Assembly: GCA_946480525.1 (NCBI GenBank)
Contig: CAMLLA010000118.1
Span: 1-10,308 of the forward strand
From: an uncultured Asticcacaulis sp.
Lineage (GTDB): Bacteria; Pseudomonadota; Alphaproteobacteria; Caulobacterales; Caulobacteraceae
DNA length: 10,308 bases
Reading direction: 5' to 3'
The translations under genes and the position numbers were made by a program. Positions 1-6,973 of this stretch are shown piece after piece (position 1 is the stretch's first letter; the number at the start of each line of letters is the position of its first letter). The notes below the pieces were generated by a model that was not told the origin of the DNA, did not search any database, and was given only the letters and a program-made list of their open reading frames with translations.

Positions 1-542
1 ACAAGCTGGCCATCGCCCCGACGGCCTCGATCTCGATCATCTGCGGCGGCACCTCTGCCGGCATCGAACCGATCCCGGCCAATATCTATACGCACAAGAC
101 CCTGTCGGGTTCCTTTGCCGTGAAGAACCCCTATCTGGTCGACCTGCTGCAGGAAAAGGGGCAGGACGCTTCGGAAGTGTGGGACTCGATCGTCCAGCAC
201 GAAGGCTCGGTCCAGCACCTCGACTTCCTGTCGGACGACGAGAAGGACGTGTTCAAGACGGCGTTCGAAATCGACCAGCGCTGGGTCGTTGAACTGGCGG
301 CCGACCGCACACCGGAAATCTGCCAGTCGCAGTCGCTGAACATTTTCCTGCCGGGCGATGTCGACAAGTGGGACCTGCACATGCTGCACTGGACAGCGTG
401 GGAACAGGGCCTGAAGTCGCTCTACTATCTCCGTTCCAAGTCGGTCCAGCGCGCGTCGCACGCCGGCGCCGAGGCGAAGGAAGCCGTTGAGAAGATGGAC
501 ACGCCGCGTACTGACTACGAAGAGTGCCTGGCCTGTCAGTAA
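1..542 (+). CDS. nrdA: Ribonucleoside-diphosphate reductase, large (alpha) subunit, C-terminal part (5' truncated by window edge)
   Basis: The open frame runs in from the left edge (first complete codon at position 3) and ends at TAA 540-542, giving 179 visible residues; the true start lies outside the window. The visible part begins with the conserved stretch APTASISIICGGTSAGIEP typical of class I alpha subunits, followed by EGSVQHLDFL, FEIDQRWVVELAADR, SQSLNIFLPGDVDKWDLHML and SLYYLRSKSVQ. The Tyr-Tyr pair at 423-428 corresponds to the Y730/Y731 radical-transfer dyad of E. coli NrdA, and the tail ends ECLACQ, whose two cysteines (525-527 and 534-536) fit the mobile C-terminal redox pair that re-reduces the active site. 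The enzyme makes deoxyribonucleoside diphosphates in the cytoplasm with a small beta subunit that is not in view. A strong terminator follows directly, so the gene ends its transcription unit. Internal GTG at 120 is not a real start because homology continues upstream of it. Confidence 0.95.
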   Translation, partial: KLAIAPTASISIICGGTSAGIEPIPANIYTHKTLSGSFAVKNPYLVDLLQEKGQDASEVWDSIVQHEGSVQHLDFLSDDEKDVFKTAFEIDQRWVVELAADRTPEICQSQSLNIFLPGDVDKWDLHMLHWTAWEQGLKSLYYLRSKSVQRASHAGAEAKEAVEKMDTPRTDYEECLACQ

Positions 543-565
543 GGCTGCATTTGAATTAAGAGACT

Positions 566-608
566 GAAAGGCGTGGCGCCGTTGCGGCCCACGCCTTTCT
601 TACTTTTG
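566..608 (+). terminator. Rho-independent terminator of the ribonucleotide reductase gene
   Basis: An 11-bp perfect stem pairs GAAAGGCGTGG (566-576) with CCACGCCTTTC (589-599). The loop can fold further as GCCG/CGGC (78-81 with 85-88 of the 500s block). A T-rich stretch, tttcttactttt, follows at 596-608. It sits 24 bp after the stop codon, the expected place for the end of this transcript. Confidence 0.9.
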
Positions 609-650
609 CAGCGGCATAATCTCACAGTATCCGGATCGTGAGCGGACTAG

Positions 651-666
651 TGTGTGGTTGTGTGGT
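651..666 (+). repeat. Perfect tandem repeat of an 8-mer (TGTGTGGT x2)
   Basis: TGTGTGGT occurs at 651-658 and again at 659-666 with no gap. It lies in the 152-bp space between the ribonucleotide reductase stop and the start of the small membrane protein gene, 15 bp before that gene's ribosome binding site. It may be a simple slippage duplication. No other clear element was found in this gap apart from the terminator and the ribosome binding site, and I could not place a convincing promoter. Confidence 0.6.
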
Positions 667-681
667 AAACTGCCAAAAAAC

Positions 682-690
682 AGGAGAGGG
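682..690 (+). promoter_or_regulatory. Strong ribosome binding site deciding a GTG start
   Basis: AGGAGAGGG lies 4 bases before GTG 695-697 (8 bases counting from AGGAG). It supports 695 as the start of the small membrane protein rather than the in-frame GTG at 638. The 638 start lacks a comparable site and would add a Cys-rich N-terminus that does not look like the family. Confidence 0.75.
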
Positions 691-694
691 TTTC

Positions 695-997
695 GTGTCG
701 CTGTCTCCCCGGGCCCGCGCGGCCGCCAGTAAACTCAAGACATTCAGCGCCGACGATGTGCAGTCGATCTCGGAAATGATCAAGCACGAGGTGCATCACG
801 CCACCGACCTGGTCGCGGAACGCGCCCGTCAGGCGGAAGCGCGCATTCGTCAGTTGACGGAACATGCCGGCGACGATCTGGGCCGGTTGAACCGCACGGC
901 GGCGCTCAGAATCCGCGAGCACCCGCTGCAATCGAGCCTGATCGCGCTGGGTCTTGGGCTGGCGATCGGCATGTTGCTGGCGACGGCCCGGCGCTAA
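695..997 (+). CDS. Small DUF883/YqjD-like protein with C-terminal membrane anchor
   Basis: This is a 100-residue protein when started at GTG 695, chosen for its strong upstream AGGAGAGGG. Residues 1-70 are charged and probably helical (EMIKHEVHHATDLVAERARQAEARIRQL). They lead into REHPLQSSLIALGLGLAIGMLLATARR, where residues 79-96 form one glycine-spaced membrane segment ending in a basic tail. This layout (long amphipathic helix, a Pro before a small-residue-rich TM helix, terminal Arg-Arg) matches the ElaB/YqjD/DUF883 family. E. coli YqjD anchors to the inner membrane by its C-terminus and binds ribosomes in stationary phase. Whether that role applies here is unknown. The gene stands alone, after the reductase terminator and convergent with the pilus operon. 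Assignment rests on architecture, not on a database search. Confidence 0.75.
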   Translation: MSLSPRARAAASKLKTFSADDVQSISEMIKHEVHHATDLVAERARQAEARIRQLTEHAGDDLGRLNRTAALRIREHPLQSSLIALGLGLAIGMLLATARR

Positions 998-1024
998 TTT
1001 TTGTAGCCATATCGCTCCAGCAGG

Positions 1025-2047
1025 CTATTTATCCAGGTCCGGCTGCTTGGACAGCATCGGAGCGTTGGGCTGCGCCTTCTGCATATCGGTAATGCGCAGG
1101 ATAACCGGGCCCAGGATGACAAGAAACAGCACGGGCAGGAAGAAGATAATCATCGGCACGGTTAGCTGCGCCGGCAGTGCGGCGGCTTTCTTTTCCGCCG
1201 CCGACAGGCGCATTTCGCGGTTTTCCTTGGCCATGACGCGCAGGGCCGTACCCAATGGTGTACCGTACTTTTCCGCCTGGATCATCGCGGTACAGACGGC
1301 CTTGACGCCTGGATGATTGGTCCGCTTGGCCAGCCCTTCATAGGCCAGCCGGCGCTCGGGCAGGTAGCTCAGTTCGGCGACGAGCAGCGACAGCTCTTCG
1401 GCCAGCTCGATCGACGTCGGCCCCAATTCCGCGCTGACCCGTTGCAAGGCGGCTTCGATCGACATGCCGGCCTCGACGCTGATCAGAAGCAGGTCAAGCG
1501 CGTCCGGGAAAGCCGCGACGATCGATTCCCGCCGTTTCTGCGCGCGGTTGGAAATGTAGATGTTCGGAGCGTAGTATCCGGCGACGAAAGCTCCGACCGT
1601 GATCAACAGCTTCATGTTCAGTTTCAGATCGACGATGTTCAGGACGAACATGTACAGCACCGCGATCGCACCCAGGATAAAGGGCGAGGCGAATCGGAAG
1701 AAGTAGAAGGTCGAGATCGGCTTGGGACCGCGGTAACCCGCCATGGCCAGCTTTTCGGCGACCTTGGGATCTTCGAGCAGGGTCTTCAGGTTCAGTTTCT
1801 CGACCAGCGCCTTGTAAGGGCTGGTGTCCTGATGGCGCAGCGACCCCCCGGCCGAAACAGTCTGGCGCGACATGCGGCGCAGCTCTTCGCGGCGCTGCCC
1901 GACCGCCTTCATGCGCTTTTCCAGCTGCTCGTCGACCACCATTCCCTTCATCAGGGTCATGATCGATATGGCGGCCAGTATCGCCACGCCCCCTGCGATC
2001 AGGGTCGACGGCGTCATGATAAATTGCGCGAGTTCCGTAAGGCTCAT
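1025..2047 (-). CDS. cpaH: Tad/Cpa pilus inner-membrane platform protein, TadC type
   Basis: A 340-residue membrane protein, one of the two platform proteins on which the pilus motor acts. It starts at ATG 2047, 9 bp after the TadB-like gene's stop, and ends at TAG 1025. Predicted membrane segments lie near residues 12-32, 113-136, 145-165 and 296-318, with a cytoplasmic type II secretion F (T2SSF) domain at about 170-295. The domain carries the usual AFPDALDLLLISVEAGMSIE start and later EKYGTPLGTALRVMAKENRE. Two hydrophobic runs flank LKLNMKLL, and the C-terminal TM helix is preceded by EKKAAALPAQLTVP, the typical TadC ending. It is the last gene of the operon in this window. Only a weak GGCGGG-like ribosome site is seen, so translation is probably coupled to the preceding gene. 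Confidence 0.95.
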   Translation of the reverse strand: MSLTELAQFIMTPSTLIAGGVAILAAISIMTLMKGMVVDEQLEKRMKAVGQRREELRRMSRQTVSAGGSLRHQDTSPYKALVEKLNLKTLLEDPKVAEKLAMAGYRGPKPISTFYFFRFASPFILGAIAVLYMFVLNIVDLKLNMKLLITVGAFVAGYYAPNIYISNRAQKRRESIVAAFPDALDLLLISVEAGMSIEAALQRVSAELGPTSIELAEELSLLVAELSYLPERRLAYEGLAKRTNHPGVKAVCTAMIQAEKYGTPLGTALRVMAKENREMRLSAAEKKAAALPAQLTVPMIIFFLPVLFLVILGPVILRITDMQKAQPNAPMLSKQPDLDK

Positions 2048-2056
2048 GACGCCCGC

Positions 2057-3049
2057 CTACATCTTGAAATTGATCATCTTGCGCATCGCCAGAATGCCCA
2101 GTCCCATCCACACCGCGCCGCCGAGCAGCATCAGCTGACCGCGGGGATCGGTGAACATGGGCGCCAGATATTCCGGACGCGAAAGCGAGATCATGATGCC
2201 GACGGCGGGCGGCAGGGAGCCGATGATGCCGGCAGAGGCAATGGCTTCCGACGACAGCGCCTTGATTTTTTCCCGCATCATCTTGCGGGCGCGCAGCACG
2301 GCCGACAGGTTGCTGAGCGCCTCGGCCAGGTTGCCGCCGGTCTTGGCCTGAATGGCGATGACGATGGTGAAAAAGCGCAGTTCGGGCGACTCAATACTGT
2401 CGCTCATCTTTTCCAGCGCGCTTTCCAGTGACATGCCCACGCCGACATTTTCGATCAGGCGCTGAAATTCGGGGCCCAGGGGCGCCGGGCTTTCCTTGGC
2501 GATGATCTTGAGCCCGTCGTTAACCGGCAGACCGGACTTGATGCCGCGAACAATAATGTCCATGGCGTTCGGGAACTCTGCGGTGAACTTTTTCAGGCGT
2601 CCGGCCGCAATGAAGCTCAAGACCCAGCGCGGCGCACCATAACCGAAGGCGAAGCCCGCGCCGACCGCGATCAGCAGCTTGACCATGAGCTGCATTTTCA
2701 GAAGCAGTATGGGAACGAAAAAGGCGACGACACCCACGATGACGCTGTAGATCATGAACTGGGTCGTATTTGGTTTCAGGCCGGCGTACAGCATGCGGGC
2801 GCGCAAGGTCAGGCGCTTCTTGCGCTCGCGCTTTTCCGCTTCTTTCAGCTGTTCGGTGATCTGCTTGCGGCGCTCTTCCGGAGTCTTGGCGGCCCCCTTC
2901 TGACGCTTGGCGCGCGTGGCCTGGCGCACGCCGATCGCCGCCGTGCGTTTGGTCAGGGCAGGCGAGGACGATGAGCCGCTCGTAAACACGAAGCCGACAC
3001 TGGCCAGGATGATGAAGCCCAGAAAGGCAATGGCAATGGTGGTCAGCAT
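2057..3049 (-). CDS. cpaG: Tad/Cpa pilus inner-membrane platform protein, TadB type
   Basis: A 330-residue membrane protein and partner of the TadC-like protein next door; paired TadB/TadC proteins form the inner-membrane platform engaged by the CpaF ATPase. An N-terminal TM segment (about 1-23) is followed by a very basic linker (about 34-85, rich in KR and E). Membrane segments follow at roughly 98-116 and 120-138, then a T2SSF domain at about 155-285 (EFPNAMDIIVRGIKSGLPV and AKTGGNLAEALSNLSAVLR are classic). TM segments at 261-280 and 306-324 close the protein. The start ATG 3049 is 18 bp after the cpaF stop. I see no good Shine-Dalgarno in that gap, so expression probably depends on readthrough or coupling from cpaF. 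Confidence 0.95.
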   Translation of the reverse strand: MLTTIAIAFLGFIILASVGFVFTSGSSSSPALTKRTAAIGVRQATRAKRQKGAAKTPEERRKQITEQLKEAEKRERKKRLTLRARMLYAGLKPNTTQFMIYSVIVGVVAFFVPILLLKMQLMVKLLIAVGAGFAFGYGAPRWVLSFIAAGRLKKFTAEFPNAMDIIVRGIKSGLPVNDGLKIIAKESPAPLGPEFQRLIENVGVGMSLESALEKMSDSIESPELRFFTIVIAIQAKTGGNLAEALSNLSAVLRARKMMREKIKALSSEAIASAGIIGSLPPAVGIMISLSRPEYLAPMFTDPRGQLMLLGGAVWMGLGILAMRKMINFKM

Positions 3050-3067
3050 GGCAGGATCACGTGCGCA

Positions 3068-4699
3068 CTATTCCGCAGCATCGAGCGCCTCCGCCAATTC
3101 GCGTTCGAGGCCATAATACTTGGCGCGGTCCCAGAAGCGCGGTCGGCCGATGCCGGTCGAACGGTGACGGCCAACGATCTTGCCTTCCTTGTTCTCTCCC
3201 TCGATCTCGTAGAGGAACAGGTCCTGGGTAATGATGACGTCGCCTTCCAGGCCCAGGACCTCGGTGACGTGGGTAATGCGGCGCGAACCGTCGCGCAGGC
3301 GGGCGGCCTGGATGATCAGGTCGATCGATCCGACGATCATTTCGCGGATGGTCTTGGACGGCAGGCCGTAGCCACCCATGGTGATCATCGACTCCAGACG
3401 CGACACGGCTTCACGCGGACTGTTGGCGTGCAGCGTGCCCATCGAGCCGTCGTGGCCGGTGTTCATGGCCTGAAGCAGGTCGAACGCTTCAGGGCCCCGG
3501 ACTTCGCCGACGATGATGCGTTCCGGCCGCATGCGCAGACAGTTCTTGACGAGGTCGCGCATGGTGATCGAGCCCTGGCCTTCGAGGTTGGGCGGGCGGG
3601 TTTCCAGACGGACGACGTGGGGCTGCTGAAGCTGTAGTTCGGCGGCGTCTTCGCAGGTCACGACGCGTTCGGTCGGATCGATGAAGGCCGTCATGGTGTT
3701 GAGCAGGGTGGTCTTGCCCGAGCCGGTGCCGCCAGAGATCAGGACGTTGCAGCGCGACGCGCCGATGACGCCCAGCACGCGCGCGCCTTCCGGGCTGATG
3801 GAGCCGAACTCCACCAGGTTGCGCATGGTCAGCTTGTCTTTTTTGAACTTCCGGATGGTCAGGGTCGGGCCATCGAGCGCCAGCGGAGGCGCGATAACGT
3901 TAACGCGGGACCCATCCGGCAAGCGGGCGTCGCAGATTGGCGAGCTTTCGTCGACGCGGCGGCCGACCTGGCTGACGATGCGCTGACAGATATTCATCAG
4001 CTGCTGGTTGTCGCGGAAACGGACATTTGTCAGCTGGACCTTGCCCGCAACTTCGATGAAGACGCGATGCGCGCCGTTGACCATGATGTCGGCGATGTCG
4101 TCGCGCGCCAGAAGCGGCTCCAGCGGACCGTAGCCCAGAACGTCGTTGATGATGTCCTGGACCAGGTTGTCCTGTTCGGACACCGACATGGACACGTTCT
4201 TGATGGCGACCAGTTCGGCGACGATATCGCGGATTTCTTCCGATGCCGCCTTGTGGTCGAGCGAGGCCAGCTGGCTGAGGTCGATCGTGTTGAGCAGGGC
4301 GTTGAAGATGGCGGTCTTCGTCGCATGATAATAATCGGATTGCTCGCGGACGATTTCCGTGACCGCCTGAGCCTTGTGCATCTGCTCCAGGCCGGCCGCC
4401 AGCTTGGCCTTGGCGGGCGCCGCGGCTGCGCCACCGCTGGCCCGCTTTTCCTGGGCCAGCTCAGGCAGTGGACCAGAGGCCTCGGGCCGCGTCCTGGCGT
4501 CGAGCGCCTGGGGACGAGTCGCCGTGTCGCTGCCGGTAGAAGCCGGAGGCGGGGCCGCGGCGCTCAGCGCCTGTGGCTTGACGGACGGAGTCGCCATGGA
4601 TTCGCGCGCAGCCGCCACGGCAGACGATGCCGGGTTGGCCGCCGCCGGGGCCGGCGCCGTCGGCCTCTTGTCCTGATCGCTCGGTCGTTTGCCAAACAC
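3068..4699 (-). CDS. cpaF: CpaF/TadA-family pilus motor ATPase
   Basis: A 543-residue secretion ATPase powering pilus extension, and in Tad systems retraction too. Residues 11-105 are Ala/Pro-rich and probably disordered. A helical N-terminal domain (about 110-290) leads into the RecA-like domain. Key motifs are visible: Walker A GGTGSGKT (323-330), the Asp box [10 protein letters not shown] (from 348), Walker [20 protein letters not shown] (391-409) and the His box [15 protein letters not shown] (413-427). The start is GTG 4699, chosen because MFGKR fits the family N-terminus; an AAGGG overlapping the cpaE stop is 10 bases upstream, a slightly long spacing. The next in-frame Met is residue 35. 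It sits 13 bp after cpaE, so the two are probably co-translated. Confidence 0.97.
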   Translation of the reverse strand: MFGKRPSDQDKRPTAPAPAAANPASSAVAAARESMATPSVKPQALSAAAPPPASTGSDTATRPQALDARTRPEASGPLPELAQEKRASGGAAAAPAKAKLAAGLEQMHKAQAVTEIVREQSDYYHATKTAIFNALLNTIDLSQLASLDHKAASEEIRDIVAELVAIKNVSMSVSEQDNLVQDIINDVLGYGPLEPLLARDDIADIMVNGAHRVFIEVAGKVQLTNVRFRDNQQLMNICQRIVSQVGRRVDESSPICDARLPDGSRVNVIAPPLALDGPTLTIRKFKKDKLTMRNLVEFGSISPEGARVLGVIGASRCNVLISGGTGSGKTTLLNTMTAFIDPTERVVTCEDAAELQLQQPHVVRLETRPPNLEGQGSITMRDLVKNCLRMRPERIIVGEVRGPEAFDLLQAMNTGHDGSMGTLHANSPREAVSRLESMITMGGYGLPSKTIREMIVGSIDLIIQAARLRDGSRRITHVTEVLGLEGDVIITQDLFLYEIEGENKEGKIVGRHRSTGIGRPRFWDRAKYYGLERELAEALDAAE

Positions 4700-4712
4700 G
4701 GAGTTAAAGCCC

Positions 4713-6269
4713 TTACTTCTTGAACAGGGATTGAAGGAACGACTTTTTCGGTTTGATCTCCGGCGTTCGGCCGGTGAGGGTCGCGGTCAGCTGGGTGAGG
4801 GCTTCGCCGACCTTCGAGGTGGCGCCGACCTCGGCGATCATCTGGCCGTTGTTCGATGCCTGCCCGAACAGCTTCGCGTCGAACGGAATCAGGCAGCATG
4901 GCTCAAGGCCCAGGGCCGCGGTGAAATCCTTGACCGGAATTTCCGGACGGCCCGGCAGGTCCATCTGGTTCAAGACCAGTCGCGGCGCCGCGTCGTTGGG
5001 ACGCGATGCCTTCAGGAGATCGATGATGTTCTTGGCATTGCGTAAGCTGGCCAGATCCGGTGTCGCGACAATGACGACGTCGTCGGCGGCGATCAGGTTG
5101 CGCTTCAGCCATGGCGTCCAGACGTGCGGCAGGTCCATGACGATGAACGGCGCGGCCGAGCGCACCTTGCGCGTGACCTCTTCGTAGGCGTCGGCGTCGG
5201 CGACGAAATCCTGATCCAGGGTCGCCGGCGCCGAAAACAGCGACAGGCGATCCGAGCACTTGGTCAGCATGCGGTCGAGCAGGACGGAGTCCAGGCGGTC
5301 GGGCTCATTGAGCGCATCGGCCACGCCCTGGAGCGGGTCCTGGTTGAAGTCGAGACCGGCGGTGCCGAACGGCAGGTCGTAGTCGACGATGACCGTATTG
5401 GCCTGCATGGCCTCGGCCAGATTATAGGCGAAGTTGTGGGCGATGGACGAAGAGCCCGCGCCGCCGCGCGCGCCGACAAAGGCGATTGCGCGGCCGACGA
5501 AGGGCGTTTCCGGATCGTTGTAGAGCGAGGCGACCGTCTTGATGAGTTGCAGCGGGCTGACCGGTGCGACCATGTATTCGGACACGCCCTGACGGATCAG
5601 TTCGCGATACAGCGAGATGTCGTTGGTCTGGCCGACGACGACCACCTTGGTGTTGGCGTCGCAGACCTCGGCCAGCTGCGCCAGCTGATCCAGCATGTCG
5701 CGGCCGCGCGCGGTGCTTTCAACGAACAGCAGGGACGGCGTCGGCTCGTTGCGATAGGTATCGATGGCTTCCATGATGCCGCCGCGCTTGACGACGCACT
5801 GGGCGCGGGTCATGCGGCGATCGAGCGATGCAGTGTCGCACGCCTGCACGCTGTCTTCGGAATCCGGAAAGAAGTGGATGGCGATGCGCGGAATCGAGAT
5901 GGCGCCGATGTCGTCGTCGCCGCCCAGCGCATAACCCGGCGTCTGCGGTTGAGGAGTGACGCCGGCAAAAGCCTGGCGTTGGGTATGCGGTACGGGATCC
6001 AGATCGTCGTCGAAAGGATCGCGCACGGTCCGGCTGTCGCCAAAGCCCGATTCCAGGGCCGGGTCGATTTCCGGCGTGCCGAAACTGTCGCCCTCAACCT
6101 TGTAATCTGGCGCCTTGTAATCGGTGACGAACTCGTCATCGAGATCATCGATGCTGTCAAAGGGATCGTTCAGCTTGGCCGGATTGGGCATGTCATCGCT
6201 CGTTATGGCATCGCTTTCTGAGGCGATCTGGGGGACTGCACTTTTTGCTACGCTACTCATGTTACGCAC
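4713..6269 (-). CDS. cpaE: CpaE/TadZ pilus localisation protein (pseudo-receiver plus MinD/ParA-like domain)
   Basis: A 518-residue cytoplasmic protein of the family that places the Tad machine at the cell pole. Residues 1-120 are acidic and low in complexity (DDLDDEF, DPFDDDLDP). A receiver-like domain spans about 128-250 but has FVES where a phospho-acceptor Asp would be expected, so it is probably a pseudo-receiver. From 262 a ParA/MinD fold begins with VGARGGAGSSSIAHN, a P-loop lacking the catalytic lysine, followed by VIVDYDLPFGTAGLDF (293-308) and Walker B-like FIVMDLPHVW (375-384). The basic tail ends KPKKSFLQSLFKK. The start is GTG 6269, because AGG at 6275-6277 is 5 bases upstream; ATG 6260 would be 14 bases from it. 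The cpaD stop is 13 bp upstream. Confidence 0.95.
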   Translation of the reverse strand: MRNMSSVAKSAVPQIASESDAITSDDMPNPAKLNDPFDSIDDLDDEFVTDYKAPDYKVEGDSFGTPEIDPALESGFGDSRTVRDPFDDDLDPVPHTQRQAFAGVTPQPQTPGYALGGDDDIGAISIPRIAIHFFPDSEDSVQACDTASLDRRMTRAQCVVKRGGIMEAIDTYRNEPTPSLLFVESTARGRDMLDQLAQLAEVCDANTKVVVVGQTNDISLYRELIRQGVSEYMVAPVSPLQLIKTVASLYNDPETPFVGRAIAFVGARGGAGSSSIAHNFAYNLAEAMQANTVIVDYDLPFGTAGLDFNQDPLQGVADALNEPDRLDSVLLDRMLTKCSDRLSLFSAPATLDQDFVADADAYEEVTRKVRSAAPFIVMDLPHVWTPWLKRNLIAADDVVIVATPDLASLRNAKNIIDLLKASRPNDAAPRLVLNQMDLPGRPEIPVKDFTAALGLEPCCLIPFDAKLFGQASNNGQMIAEVGATSKVGEALTQLTATLTGRTPEIKPKKSFLQSLFKK

Positions 6270-6274
6270 TGAAA

Positions 6275-6277
6275 CCT
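6275..6277 (-). promoter_or_regulatory. Ribosome binding site favouring the GTG start of cpaE
   Basis: On the minus strand, TTCAGG followed by TTTCA places AGG five bases before GTG 6269. The alternative ATG three codons later would be 14 bases away, too far for efficient pairing. This is a short site, so the choice is probable rather than certain. Confidence 0.45.
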
Positions 6278-6282
6278 GAAGA

Positions 6283-6963
6283 CTATTTTATGGCGTCGGA
6301 AACGGTGCCTTGGGCCTGTTCGTCCTTGGCACTGGAGGTCACTTCACCCTTGCGGTACTTGGTCAGGATGTCCGACTTGCGCAGCGAGTCCGCAGGTGTG
6401 CGTGACGCGGCCCGGCCGATGTCGCGCGGATCGGCGATCTGCGCGGCAAGGTTCGAATTCAGCGCACATCCAAAGTTGGCATAGGTTTCGTTCCTGGCCG
6501 TGGCCGTCAGGTTTTCCCAGCTCTGGTTGCAGGCATAGATGACGGCGCGGGAATAGGTGACATTGACGGTGACGATATCCGCCGGTTGCTCCGGAGCGCT
6601 GGCCTGATTCAGAGACTCGACCGGCACGTCGTGCCCGGCCAGGTAGTCGCCGATACGGCGGCCCGCGGCAACGGCGCCAGGGTCATTGGCCGTGACGATA
6701 CGGACATCGACTGCGTCGCCGCGGGTCCAGCTGGCATCGTCCGCGACCTGATCGAGGGCGCGACGCTGGTTGTCCGACAGGCCGCCGGCATTGATGCGGA
6801 AAGACACGCTGCGTGTCTGGGCTTCCGCCGTCAGCGGATACTGGTCGGTCGGCAGCGGTGGCAGCGGTGCCGCCGCAGTGTCCGCGTGCTTTGTCGTGGC
6901 GCAGGCAGCCAGCATCACCATCGGCGCCAGCAGACCAAGATAACGAATGGGAGATTGGCTCAT
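6283..6963 (-). CDS. cpaD: CpaD pilus assembly outer-membrane lipoprotein
   Basis: A 226-residue lipoprotein. Residues 1-20 form a signal peptide ending in the lipobox LAAC, with Cys21 as the lipidated residue. A Pro-rich linker (about 31-45) precedes an OmpA-like region (VSFRINAGGLSDNQRRALDQV to AAGRRIGDYL, about 53-110). The C-terminal hallmark YANFGCALNSNLAAQIADPRD (from 161) identifies the CpaD family. Cys145 and Cys166 could form a disulfide (inference). In the outer membrane CpaD is thought to help the secretin CpaC assemble. The start ATG 6963 is 10 bp after the cpaC stop, and TAGGA overlapping that stop serves as ribosome site. Confidence 0.95.
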   Translation of the reverse strand: MSQSPIRYLGLLAPMVMLAACATTKHADTAAAPLPPLPTDQYPLTAEAQTRSVSFRINAGGLSDNQRRALDQVADDASWTRGDAVDVRIVTANDPGAVAAGRRIGDYLAGHDVPVESLNQASAPEQPADIVTVNVTYSRAVIYACNQSWENLTATARNETYANFGCALNSNLAAQIADPRDIGRAASRTPADSLRKSDILTKYRKGEVTSSAKDEQAQGTVSDAIK

Positions 6964-6973
6964 GAGGGGCGTC

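Noticed and set aside
638..694. N-terminal extension of the small membrane protein from GTG 638
   Set aside because: No ribosome site for 638, while GTG 695 has AGGAGAGGG at good spacing; the extra residues (SGLVCGCVVNCQK) do not fit the family.
1313..2431. A 372-codon open frame on the plus strand, antisense to the TadC- and TadB-like genes
   Set aside because: It spans two well-identified genes on the other strand, is rich in His, Gln, Arg and Asp as expected of a reversed GC-rich frame, and shows no recognisable domain.
4067..4723. A 218-codon plus-strand open frame, antisense to cpaF
   Set aside because: Arg-rich low-complexity translation mirrors the Ala/Pro-rich N-terminus of CpaF; no family resemblance.
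5124..6221. A 365-codon open frame on the plus strand, antisense to cpaE
   Set aside because: Composition is that of a shadow frame (Asp/Arg/Gly/Val repeats), no ribosome site or domain, and cpaE on the opposite strand is certain.
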